The notes beneath the pieces were generated by a model. It had not been told where the DNA came from. It did not search any database and saw only the letters and a list, made by a program, of their open reading frames with translations. Below are positions 20,801 through 27,301 of a stretch of DNA of 54,142 nucleotides, piece after piece. Every line of letters begins with the position of its first letter. Position 1 is the first letter of the stretch. This DNA is from a virus. Both the position numbers and the translations under genes were made by a program. The stretch spans positions 1-54,142 of IMG/VR virus record IMGVR_UViG_3300025914_000221; one strand, 5' to 3'.

Positions 20801-23800
20801 CCCTTAGAAGCACGCTGGGCAGCAATATCCTCTACCCGGATACGGATATTCCCGGCGAATTCATTAGTCTTGGCCAGTTGATCAAAGGCTTTCTGAGCAG
20901 GTCCCTTTCCTGCTTGCAGCTCATAGGCTTTCTTATAGACAGCTTTACGGCCAGTATTGCCACCAGTCCCTTTAAGCAGAACTCTGCCAAGGCCGGTTTC
21001 TTCTTCTCCTTTTGCAGGTATATGTTCATAGTCCGGGTATTTATCTGCTTCTTCTTTATTCATTAAGGCAGCACTTTCCCTGACCCCATAGAGCTGCATA
21101 GCCAGACTCTGGGCATGTGGAAGTACCGAGGCCAGTTTAGCAGCATTGGACGGATCCAGCAAATCCTCCAGTTCTGGGGGCATAGAAGACCGGTCATCCT
21201 CATTTACTTTATTCAATGCGGATTCCAGGTCCTCCCGGGTATAGTTCTCCTTCACCCTTACCTTTGGTTCTGTACCGGTAGCTGTATCTTCGTGTACGAT
21301 CTCCAGGCTATTCTTCAGTGCCTTTACCAGTTTGCTATAGGCAGAAGAGCCATGGTCGATACCAGTCTGGCGCTGCAACTCTGTAGCAGTATCCCGGTAT
21401 TTCTTTAGTGTAGTATAGTGCTCGCTCTCCTGGTCCAGGCGGTTAGCCGTCAGCCTTACGAACTGAGCGTTCCGGTAATCGGTTGCTCCCGGCTCTACGC
21501 CTATTACTGCATAGGGGATACCCGGATCTGGCGTAAAACCACCAAACTGGTAACGGGCACCTTTAGCTTTGGAAGCAGCTACCTCGTTCTTACGAAAGAT
21601 CTTATAATGTACCTTATCCCCCTTAGCCTGCTGATCAGGGTTGGAATGATAGAATTTGCTTTTGAACAGGTCAGAGATATGTTTTAATACTCCGGTTCCT
21701 TCTACCGGCTGATTACCATACTGATAAGTCAGACGCTGTGCTGCAGAGATCTGTCCCTTACGTAGGATAGAGTTTTTCAGCTCTTCTGGCAGCTTACCTG
21801 CCTTGGCGCCTTTAGGATTAATTGCATCTGCTCCGGAGATCGGGGTAGAGGTCTTGATCCCTTCCTTGATCCAACCATACTGCGGGAACTTCTGGATCTC
21901 CTCCTGAAAGATCTTGGAAATGGGCACGTAAGTCCCGTCTTTCCCCATAGCCATGACGGTTACGCTATCCTGCCCATTGTTCTCCCGGGTGTGGAAGTAG
22001 TAAACCTGGGAGTTTACTCCAATATTACTTTGTCCATTCTCATCTAGCTTTAATGCCGGGAATGCTGCCGATTCGATGTTGGGGAGGATATGCTCAGAGG
22101 GTAGAACCGTAGTAGGATTGATGTCTGCTACAGGTGGTGCAGGTGTTTCCGTATCCGGCTGGGTATCCCCTTCCGGTTCCATATCTCCCGGCAAAGTCTG
22201 TTCATCCGGAACAGACGGCGTCTCTGCTACGATCTCCTGTTCCTCGGGAACTTCCGGATCGGTCGCCTTATCCAACGGGCTCTCGTTAGCTACCTGCTCT
22301 GCCTTGGTAACCGGAGTTACCTCTAATGGCTGACCGGTAACGCCCTGCTGCATCAACTGCTGCTCTTCGGTACGGGCCTTGATATAGTCTCCTTTTGCCT
22401 CAGCACCTTTCCTGTCATTGGTTTCTTTCTCATAGATCAGGCTTTGATCGATGGTATTCTTTCCATCGGCATACTTGATATAAGAGTATTCCTGAGCACG
22501 GGAAGCTGCTGTATACATGGCAGCATTATACTTCTCGGTATCATAGAAGTTCTTAGGGTCCAGATCGACATAAACTTCGTCATAGGTCTCGCTCTGTGCA
22601 TCGTAAACAGAGATTACCGGAACGCCGCTAGAACCGTAGAAGAAGAGTTTAGCTGGAGTATCGGTGATAATCACCCGGGTTCTAGGCGTATAGCCAAGTC
22701 CGTTAGGATCTTCTGCAGCCTGGTTAACCTTAATAGCATCCAGGATCCCCTGGGCTGTCTTGCCGGTATGGGTACCTACCGCATGTGGCGTGTACTCATC
22801 TCCCGAAGCGCGGACATTGATGCTTCTTACCTCTTCCGGGTTATCCTGGAAGATATCGGAAGTCTGGGTCACAGCAGATACGTCACTCCTATAGACTACA
22901 GTCAGGGGATTGATTACCCTGATCCGCTTGGCGTCCGGGTTAGAAGATGGGTCTGTGATATCCTGGTTCCTGAAAACTTCAGGAGAGGCTTGGGTAGGAT
23001 CCCCCAGGATCATGACCTTTAGCCTGTCTGCAGGAGAAAGATTCTTATTATGGACCTGTACCTTATTCTGAAAGTCTTTTAGCTTATCAGAGCTTACCCG
23101 GGCATACTCATCTACGATAATCAGTTTCTTACCGGCAGGGATTTCCCGATCCATCAGCTCGTCTATCGTTACGGACTCCGTCCCCAGGTGGGAACCTAAC
23201 ACGCCTGCTGCTTTAGCGGTGGCCGCAGAAGAAATGATCTCTTCCGGTTTTAGCCCGGAAAGACCAATTAACCACTTCATGGCTACTGAAGTCTTGCCGG
23301 TACCTGCTATCCCTCTAAGGAAACCCCAGCCCGCAAACGGGCCGGTCGTAACTTCCTTATCAGCTTTTAGCCAGGCCAGTCCATCCCGTATAGCGATCTC
23401 CTGCTGGGTAGTCGGAACGATAGCACCGGTAGCATTTTCGATCTCTTTCCCTACGGTAGTTTCCAGGTTCAGTCCAGAACCAAGGAGATGGCTCACCTGC
23501 TTGGCGGAGACGATTTCTCTATAAGACTTTAGCACTGCCTGTAGTTTCTCCTTGGTAACCCCCAGGGAAGTGTCTCCTGCAGGCAGCGCGTTTATACTAT
23601 CTTCAAATGCTGCCAGGTCATTATTCTGGCGAAACAGATTGATCGGGCTATACTTTCCTTCATTGAGTTCTGTTTGCCCTTCTGTCATACTGCGCAGCAA
23701 GGGAACCAGATAGATCTCAGGTGCTTCTCCAAAGTTGGTCTTCAGGTGCTTACTACTCCTTGGTTCTGGTAGCGCCGCTACTGCAGCCGATACCTTATCT

Positions 23801-26800
23801 TCCAGGCTGGATAGCAGTGCTACTTTATCCGTCTCGGTAGCTTTGGTCTTGATAGTATGCAGAAGTGCCTGGCTGCCTTCATAGAAGTTACCACTGGCCA
23901 GGTTACGGATCTGACTGAACATATCCTGCAGTTTCCCGCCCAGTATACCATCTGCTATATTAAAGGTAGCCGGATCGGTAATGCTATTGGTCTCCAGGTT
24001 AAAGCCCAGGGCAGAAGCGATCTGTCCTGCATGCTGTTGACCAATATAGCTTTGGATCGCATCCCGTTTCACCTGGTTTTCTGCCACGGCCTGCTGTACC
24101 TGGGCCAGCCTGGCCAGTATTTCGTCTGCCTTGGTAATCAGATAAGCATAGCCATCCTGTCCCTTCAGGTCACCATTTTTCATCCGGTCCTCCATCGCAT
24201 CCCGCATGAAGGTGACGTCCTGGATAGCCCGGGCTACTGCCCTGCTATCGGCATAAGTATCTTTTACCCTGCCATTATCTATAGCATTTTGCAGGACATT
24301 CTCTGCCTTATCGAAGTGCGTTTCAGCAAAGCGTCTGTTCAGGTACTCTTCCTGTTTCTCCGGGCTGCGCTGTAACCTGTCCAGCTCGGTATCGTTTGCT
24401 TTCTTAGCCAGCAGATCAGTGCTGGTCTGGATAGCTTGTTCCCGCTGCTGCACCTGCTTACTCAGGTCGGCGTACTCCGGATTAGGATCCGGGTAACCTT
24501 CCTCGTCTTCTATGACTTCAGGCGTAGCTGCCAGTTTCTGCTTATCCTCGGTCAGCTGTTTACTTTGCTGATCGATCAGGTCCTGTAGCTTGGCCTTGGT
24601 ATTACTATCCAGGTTGTCAATCTTATCGTGGGCATAAGCAACTACTTCAGCCAGTGGTGTCTTGCCTTCCCTGGCCGAGTCGATCATAGACTGCAGCTGG
24701 AGCATATCCTTATACTGGGCGCCCGCCTTGAACTGGGCATCATTCCGCATACCGATAGGTACTGCCTGCCTGTCCAGCGGGTTCTGGTTAATAGCAAATA
24801 GGTTAGTGCCATTATTCAACTCATCCCCTTTTACCCAATTGACATCCCCGGTACTCGGGTCCGTCTGGGTAGGATAACCTATTCCCTCTTTGGCATTGAA
24901 CTCTGCTAATCTATAGGCTGCGGTATTGGTCTTTTGGTTGTTCTCCTTGGTGTTCTCTTTTTCCAGTGCCGCTTTAGACTCGAACAAATCATTGGTCAGC
25001 TCGTGACGGGAAGAATTGAACTTATCCCAGTGCTTAAAGACTTCATCCGGCTTATTAGCCAGCTGGGAAGAACGGTCCAGAGAGTCCTGGTGGAGTTTGT
25101 CCAGAACCTGAGACTCAGCCATTAGCTGGTCCATATCAGCTCCTGGTTCTGCACTCTGTTTCTTCCGGTCCGCTATCATATCCAGTAAGGCTTCCCGCTT
25201 GGCTGCCTCGTAGAACAAGGTCCTGCGCACACTTTCATTGAAAGCGGTGCGGCTGGGATTATCTCCTATCTTAGTTAGCTTAGCAGCCTGCCTGCCGGTC
25301 TTATCCCACATATCGAACAGCTTATCCAGCAGCATGGAATTATCGTTTACTGCTCGGGAGATATTGGCATCTCCTTTAGCTGTACCGGTAGAAATAGCAG
25401 TCTGGGTTTTGACAGAGGCTTCCTGTCCCTGTTCCGGGTCAGGTGCCTGTTGTGCTGCAGAGTCTGCTACCTGGTTATCCTGTGCCTCTTTCTCGGCTAC
25501 CTTGCCCTGTTCCCGTATCCGCTGGGTATGGAACCACTTCAGGAACTGGCGTGCCTGGTCAGTATTCTCATAGCGCCCGCTTTGCAGTTCTGAAGCAATT
25601 GCCTGGGATAAGGCTACCTTCTCGTTTAAAGATGCCATATCTGAATTGCCGGCCAGTACAGCTGCCGTCTGGGAGTCCCAGAGTTCCTTATGCTGTAACA
25701 TGCCAAAGACCAGCTTCTGGATCTTGGCAATATCTTCTACAGGTTGTCCGTCTTCGTTTAGTTTTAATTTACCAGCAGGATCTGTCTGGTAGATTCCCTT
25801 CATAGCTTCTGCATAGACACCACCGTAGAGCCCGTCTGCTGCCTGCATGGCTTTTAGATGGCCTTCCATAGCTTCGTTATACTGGCCATTAGCACCAAAG
25901 CCATGTACGGTAGCTGTACCTGCTCCCAGGATAGAGCCCAGGATAATACTCTTGATCCCTTCCTTCTGGGTGAAGTTATCCAGGAACTGCTTTACATAGC
26001 CATACTTTGAGTCCCAGGCATTTCCACCTTTCCCGCCTACTGCCTGGTCCACATCATATTGCTGGATAGACTGCTGCAGGTTCATGGCTACAGGACCACC
26101 TACCAGCGCTGCCTTACTGATCTCTTTAGTATCCAGGAAACCGGTCTTTTTCAGTACGTCGGTATTGGTCCCGTTCTTGATATCTTCCAGGGTAAGTTTG
26201 CCTTCGTTGACTGCCTTCTTGATATCTTCATTAAGAAGTCCCATCGATTCTTTTCCTCTCCCAAGGAAAAGCTTGGAAGCCCAGATCGATGGAGCTAGTT
26301 CAGTCGCCATCGTGGCCCAGAAAGTGTTATTGGTTTTCTCGTCGATCAGATCCTGGCTTTCTTTAATCTTCTGTTCTACCTTATCCGGAGCATAGAGCAT
26401 ACCAGTCTCCGGATCCACGGTATTGGTATACTTCTCCCGTAGCTTGGCCTGTATCTGGTTAGCTGTTCCCTTAGCCTGCATCGCAGAGATAGAGGCTGCA
26501 TTCAGGAAGCCGACTGTTTTAGTTGTAAAGTTATTAGCTGTTGCTGTAGCGATACGCTCAGTAATAGGAATACTCTGGTAAAGCTCTCCCAGGTTAGTAG
26601 CTTTAGACAAGGCACCTGCTCCCTTGGCCAGTCCTTCTGTAAGCCCTGCAGCACCTTTAGCACCCAGTGCCATAGCCATTACGAACTCTGTACCATCAGC
26701 GATATCATCTGTCCAGAACTTGGAGGACAGCAGGTGGGCGCCCAGGTTGTCGGAATCGTATTTAGCCGAAGCATGCTGTGGTAAAGCTGCCTTGAGTTCT

Positions 26801-27273
26801 GTAGCAACATCGTCTACATACTCATTGATTGCATTGTCCGGAGAAGAAGTGAATTTGGCAAAGTCTTCTGCTCCCAGGATCTTGGCCGTACCACTGATCA
26901 TGTTCTGTACCTGGTCTACAAACTTGGTAGCAACCATCGGTACGAACTTTAGCAGTGCCCGGCCAACATCAGAGTGCATCGGGTTACCAAACAGGAATGG
27001 CTGGGTAGCTGCCAGGGTATGTTCCTGATCCGTGGGGTTGTTATTAAACTGCGCTCCCTTGGAGATCGCATAGTCGTACTCGGACTTGTCCTGGTTTCCG
27101 AATACATTATTCAGGGCATCAGTAGCCTCCGGGCGGTTATCCAGGCCCTGATCTATCGTTTGTCCTATAGCGTTATTACGCTGGAAAACCGGGTTAGTAC
27201 CCAGTTCATCCGATATACCTACGCCTGTTTGGGCAGGGGTGAACCTGCTTGGAGTACTCTGCTGCTTTCCCAT
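8827..27273 (-). CDS. Giant multidomain virion protein: SF1 helicase, two zincins, RNA polymerase barrel, RecB/Cas4-like nuclease
   Basis: One open frame of 6148 residues. In order: an Ala/Gly-rich amphipathic N-terminal region (about 160-460) that could form a pore; an SF1 helicase (Walker A GTGKT with K1327, D1388-E1389, GDPTQ 1424-1428, motif V YDAQSET around Q1560 lacking the usual HKxQG, motif VI R1592); an acidic Pro-rich linker (about 1650-1730); zincin 1 (HEIFH 2495-2499, likely ligand E2530/E2531); an RNA polymerase beta-prime-like barrel (RIP 3853-3855, DFDVD 3892-3896); zincin 2 (HEVAH 4799-4803, E4850 or E4852); a PD-(D/E)XK nuclease (D5147, DWK 5161-5163, then LQVTLYALM); and a helical tail ending TFWDEVNPF. 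crAss-like phages package virion RNA polymerases with a comparable motif, so ejection with the DNA is expected. It may be cleaved by its own zincin domains (inference). Confidence 0.9.
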   Translation of the reverse strand: MGKQQSTPSRFTPAQTGVGISDELGTNPVFQRNNAIGQTIDQGLDNRPEATDALNNVFGNQDKSEYDYAISKGAQFNNNPTDQEHTLAATQPFLFGNPMHSDVGRALLKFVPMVATKFVDQVQNMISGTAKILGAEDFAKFTSSPDNAINEYVDDVATELKAALPQHASAKYDSDNLGAHLLSSKFWTDDIADGTEFVMAMALGAKGAAGLTEGLAKGAGALSKATNLGELYQSIPITERIATATANNFTTKTVGFLNAASISAMQAKGTANQIQAKLREKYTNTVDPETGMLYAPDKVEQKIKESQDLIDEKTNNTFWATMATELAPSIWASKLFLGRGKESMGLLNEDIKKAVNEGKLTLEDIKNGTNTDVLKKTGFLDTKEISKAALVGGPVAMNLQQSIQQYDVDQAVGGKGGNAWDSKYGYVKQFLDNFTQKEGIKSIILGSILGAGTATVHGFGANGQYNEAMEGHLKAMQAADGLYGGVYAEAMKGIYQTDPAGKLKLNEDGQPVEDIAKIQKLVFGMLQHKELWDSQTAAVLAGNSDMASLNEKVALSQAIASELQSGRYENTDQARQFLKWFHTQRIREQGKVAEKEAQDNQVADSAAQQAPDPEQGQEASVKTQTAISTGTAKGDANISRAVNDNSMLLDKLFDMWDKTGRQAAKLTKIGDNPSRTAFNESVRRTLFYEAAKREALLDMIADRKKQSAEPGADMDQLMAESQVLDKLHQDSLDRSSQLANKPDEVFKHWDKFNSSRHELTNDLFESKAALEKENTKENNQKTNTAAYRLAEFNAKEGIGYPTQTDPSTGDVNWVKGDELNNGTNLFAINQNPLDRQAVPIGMRNDAQFKAGAQYKDMLQLQSMIDSAREGKTPLAEVVAYAHDKIDNLDSNTKAKLQDLIDQQSKQLTEDKQKLAATPEVIEDEEGYPDPNPEYADLSKQVQQREQAIQTSTDLLAKKANDTELDRLQRSPEKQEEYLNRRFAETHFDKAENVLQNAIDNGRVKDTYADSRAVARAIQDVTFMRDAMEDRMKNGDLKGQDGYAYLITKADEILARLAQVQQAVAENQVKRDAIQSYIGQQHAGQIASALGFNLETNSITDPATFNIADGILGGKLQDMFSQIRNLASGNFYEGSQALLHTIKTKATETDKVALLSSLEDKVSAAVAALPEPRSSKHLKTNFGEAPEIYLVPLLRSMTEGQTELNEGKYSPINLFRQNNDLAAFEDSINALPAGDTSLGVTKEKLQAVLKSYREIVSAKQVSHLLGSGLNLETTVGKEIENATGAIVPTTQQEIAIRDGLAWLKADKEVTTGPFAGWGFLRGIAGTGKTSVAMKWLIGLSGLKPEEIISSAATAKAAGVLGSHLGTESVTIDELMDREIPAGKKLIIVDEYARVSSDKLKDFQNKVQVHNKNLSPADRLKVMILGDPTQASPEVFRNQDITDPSSNPDAKRIRVINPLTVVYRSDVSAVTQTSDIFQDNPEEVRSINVRASGDEYTPHAVGTHTGKTAQGILDAIKVNQAAEDPNGLGYTPRTRVIITDTPAKLFFYGSSGVPVISVYDAQSETYDEVYVDLDPKNFYDTEKYNAAMYTAASRAQEYSYIKYADGKNTIDQSLIYEKETNDRKGAEAKGDYIKARTEEQQLMQQGVTGQPLEVTPVTKAEQVANESPLDKATDPEVPEEQEIVAETPSVPDEQTLPGDMEPEGDTQPDTETPAPPVADINPTTVLPSEHILPNIESAAFPALKLDENGQSNIGVNSQVYYFHTRENNGQDSVTVMAMGKDGTYVPISKIFQEEIQKFPQYGWIKEGIKTSTPISGADAINPKGAKAGKLPEELKNSILRKGQISAAQRLTYQYGNQPVEGTGVLKHISDLFKSKFYHSNPDQQAKGDKVHYKIFRKNEVAASKAKGARYQFGGFTPDPGIPYAVIGVEPGATDYRNAQFVRLTANRLDQESEHYTTLKKYRDTATELQRQTGIDHGSSAYSKLVKALKNSLEIVHEDTATGTEPKVRVKENYTREDLESALNKVNEDDRSSMPPELEDLLDPSNAAKLASVLPHAQSLAMQLYGVRESAALMNKEEADKYPDYEHIPAKGEEETGLGRVLLKGTGGNTGRKAVYKKAYELQAGKGPAQKAFDQLAKTNEFAGNIRIRVEDIAAQRASKGRVAVSTGKSLMTDAGGNTAISRARPLLAQILGESKVASGELEEADLDRADIKAQLSREVRQLSSDNGTGILDTGKKILDQSGIDPDTKSEYLGKLARLETLKETSPVTLDTLNMIVGDQNFDDAGRHLTQQEFNVQGRNGRTKTTRTYMRKPLDIDQFNTLGKDPKANADTLATMVGTKLQDIHPTVISVSHEGIETPSGSGRAEEVKVPATTPGSEVELQKKITDLQDRIATAKGKEKIELLKEMKQLREDRYGSAKLFDSSQRGKDTGQLITIDKAREMISQMLPGMKPEEASFLDRMTMLKLQKPGEDLLGLFQDGKILLREDDGSVGSKVVRHEIFHAIYNDYLTPKERQRVSEAFDPLGKMTPQNLEEALADHFMNWQRTPETYGSRIRQLFNKVLSWIGFAKDNAGTISDLFKKIEDGKFQVKSPETSNTRMAFSDIKKYGTIQEYKNASQKVQGIIYRNYVNDSLENMPLTQKELLPVIHEELKNEFNTISKDLDALVEAQQESLRSYELETDPELKAEHSSDVDFISEEIAALNQQYATLNRFMGDDGYSTLKDLWKDLYPNFKTKADLDKFEEDEQYNDPESIERAESEELDKASTGLTDFTVQSDERNNETRISENVKNFLSFVYRPKTVGKNGQEASRVNPRFVYLQSLKTLAGLSSSDPDFTDQIKGRAADMGINLSGRSDAALVVNHILNTIENAKGSSYSFRTGQTDEQGRYRSQEIELPGHNRFLDENTFVTSTENQDLTHSTATGVLADARNFVIKREGKSTTEFLQQVADIVGMDQAKGYFRQLQAQESVRELMSTFLSQRESTPMIAEEVRGFKTTLKYFRAQNYGTERIKTVEVENAFKQNYSKLGQEDWARFNSLSAERGIGKAKALAFLAERMGIKGHTSIPPVDNGLVNAVHGDLEALEASIKQAESEPRPQRDDSDESTPEDFNPVAAALENNTGLLDRFTRLLTLHSAEQRASSYMDVSGTKRYLFHNGSQAHDTIGKIIGYFEKSNTKLRSLPEHFKDPVLAKNIFAGSDINRIYELLDHDGQRQEGKEEFAVTYSKETNTQWLKRNFSDAFLSFMKTNSGNNDAALTYMQNFYTISNRPRMLGASVRVLPEAKIKEALIKGIEQHLEQPDRTDIKNYDRFKAVNFDEMHRAIEELHKDKLEGKPVSEHRNSPEGRAKLGRIYQEISESSELKSQVAGHMIGQLKAHAEEVMETLRREKVPLGSGMHETMRLMKDPRKAILPADAQVLETEINEKENYPSNEDLRATVESFCLNNYVNSFFLNQAVAGNMNYFKDSADLIKRMSGVFAPGIKGMVSSRFFMPEKFRVAISNDIKLQGNLLSDIFNDTQLKATLKKEGFDLTDAQGYMLPERADQIVQGFGQAYNSGAVFKPAHYEVADRGDGNYVPTMLKYSSVVLSDDLVSRFPKLEALRDAMRNHPDGPVHEFVFSTGDKVGTPKELVTLPTDEGAVKIPSESVLSLSNDNYRLQLNPNHDAYDKVANPTQLGYFLNVMHKLTDAGAPNIEAANQVYSAIAEKVTRGIARLSQNSLDKQGKFTAGSIIRTLSGVGNERIQEMLKSGINYNFPNIADKALIQMANITSKGTVKIKFPGGKMVLQSSYGADIPSEIPKGQEEFWSRYGQNVSSSLDHPRRLEYKQDPATGRWHAEVILPKIYADKANPGDFLTGDMMGFRIPSTELHSSVPLKIAGFYDDKGSNVVIAPAELVAQHGSDFDVDSLYTISREQSSKRLWRQDGTEVIDKGHPVGYYREADGSLKFNPDRFRAELDRHRIEYAGDKGVLADVEKLHDQLLNNIVTESFLDTISHESNRQRMLTPISTDVIDNSFKELGIKPELNLNTSRILDNMKMFNSNFQGASLVGVFANGMKALSYMSRAGKSEAGDEYPQLQGENPGITLGDKTYDKFTELDHTGGNMWSELDALVNTSVDNVKDQKLYLMNATDRTGGVYIAAKAIGMPLTDAMRLMLQPVIKWYSTIDGGRSTVLNNLKAEMAEHAVKLGLLENAKYSDIEMELQGRELPKAESLSPKVLDKYLKANSFGETIEEFNHQFHVLKQFERLVKIGDDITDFSRAISIVQDMPVFYQDIATKQDTWNKIGTVTDGKFYTSDQFSFNLDRLFEAQPNIAAAYDTFQWMKKGIDTSLIKHFPEVQSLAKQLDRSMKIKLAGDQNKNIELLKNEVMSYLVSSYYSSELQDQEPVTVSGKKSKNERVVTGKVAWGQQFADRISQVLAEDKKLADNDQNPFLKRIAVKDRGYGIKTLEFANTSNPTAEESVEMQDGFSAIRDESLKQDLVKYAALNYGMSFGVRNYSMFIPSEYLRPLSDFINRDLRDKVQASKLDEEGTLISGPLKHLADNLAIKLAVNNIDRLPYISSKKIQPIHTLDEDGQPKYTSIGNEAVAVHSGYDGEYYWNQAYENPVVKENGDRKYSEDDLPQFIRRREGGIERGRDVAYIRVNDVDSDKIYYQKLGYKNFAGGYDGADRAIDGNYAIEDYFGKGTIPVPVADIRTGKYETYNEHIKPGQHVIVYPYSNETREQGISGIVDKVTEGLVDKTKKSFTLVPNTVDKPNTPDEAAAITAIATDVASRFNLDLHIAEGAAGGKKGSIYGDRINLDPRLMTRDTPFHEVAHPLVAAIQQNNPGWYQSLSIELKESPEGRILLRRVQAAYPELTSSAQEREALVTAIGQEAAGKLKEGSFRTLVRRLMRSVGNLVRQVLTKLKGGEPLTIKDLANEDMVKLRIGDIADILANTKVKLDLSGIQDDVQYSKDLDKPEGIIEKLLSNQDNIKDPEIDINGKQGDTYKVNGDILPRISRVIDNFTFRKKQEYTNPDGSTMSSEDAIAKRDADRMFRNTPPGGKLIIDGVEMDKVTYQEQKKKLQLQGQLKGDIIHAQLQQFFTMDPATKLELTKKIETLAAQSETRADAYNWITDKKVLSKVLDNAGIHVGDQVPENQRDRIYSEIKVASPEIGAGKIDQLIVRPDNRLKIVDWKTGARLKDKYTSNIMKYGLQEHQITDNPLDRAKLQVTLYALMVKAEHPEAKFDGLTVMHIPNEYEATQGRNALNVETSDYLRMIEQYYRNEEPAKYKALLAKSPKLFDPREYNAPRDADYTQDVLNSNGASEAETMQSLRLQLQKLVTTVELRKAEDSSEEWTREERLTRDRLMKKILQGSSLIPVDFSGELDSKYEISTMTRYLANLNDTHNPYIQSYASMLNAGKEAARAEFDTKQREFKRLLGAVLKEKGMNQNLLERSVAWVNKEKVFQNLWNEKETIDPDTGTKYLERGLTVKGDEKYNKLSTAEKALSDYMAKEMKDIFHEVMIMGKNAIVGEDSRGKPMTKLDLYNKSRRGAAFEYKDNFVPRVAITHEEVLQRATRNGLSGIAAYGKDFFLRHATDFFENNIEGYNQKDYGLPVRFLGNANTYASPDSYSMDLQLAFEKYMEQMINKKHLDHSWVAGQALKGYLETRNDMNGNPAFKNAAGFLDFQINNVLIGDRLLRGSGKLTRQGMAVYRKDGENYNISPVKIYRSLKSGFAASTLWLQPARSLKNAIQLEYMQGKEELVNGILRGIKGTNTKELDLSPKSMVANYKEAMGSQFTQLTGNTDTDFIHQLAKKLRLYPAMNEMGISPSDSMTRGARLLSTHNFAYLYQMPEEVVNVQYALSFLKNLKVEGGKYAGKSMYEMYKNSFDKTTGEFKLPADFTRGKIQLPDGTFDTLSGLHPMEVQKIHRGIAKLQGGYRSDEKTAVQATILGDALMMFKRWIPGMLVNQFKSKYEDPSIGQFEKVMDSAGQLKQRDGEDVYEWRARVVEGRAKVMGRLIMNYMGMAKNSGYNWGDLSTEQRKSVIDFSVALGTWASMLTMSAALLGKRNEKDTLKEFTTEMTGRLFEQWAVPVMADSALQPPAVVKKSLEIGKGFYALLAGGINEAVGGPDEQTYTNKGDRKGASLIEKNLPFSSSLYEINKDRENADKDTFWDEVNPF

Positions 27274-27277
27274 ACAA

Positions 27278-27285
27278 CAAATATA
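27278..27285 (-). promoter_or_regulatory. TATATTTG box abutting the giant gene's start
   Basis: TATATTTG lies 4 nt before the ATG of the giant gene, in the 28-bp gap after the 801-residue gene. The arrangement matches the portal and 254-residue genes. No clear TTG/TTTG upstream box is present at the right distance, so it could be a weaker promoter or a start-region element. Confidence 0.4.
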
Positions 27286-27301
27286 GAAACAGTTCTGACA
27301 T

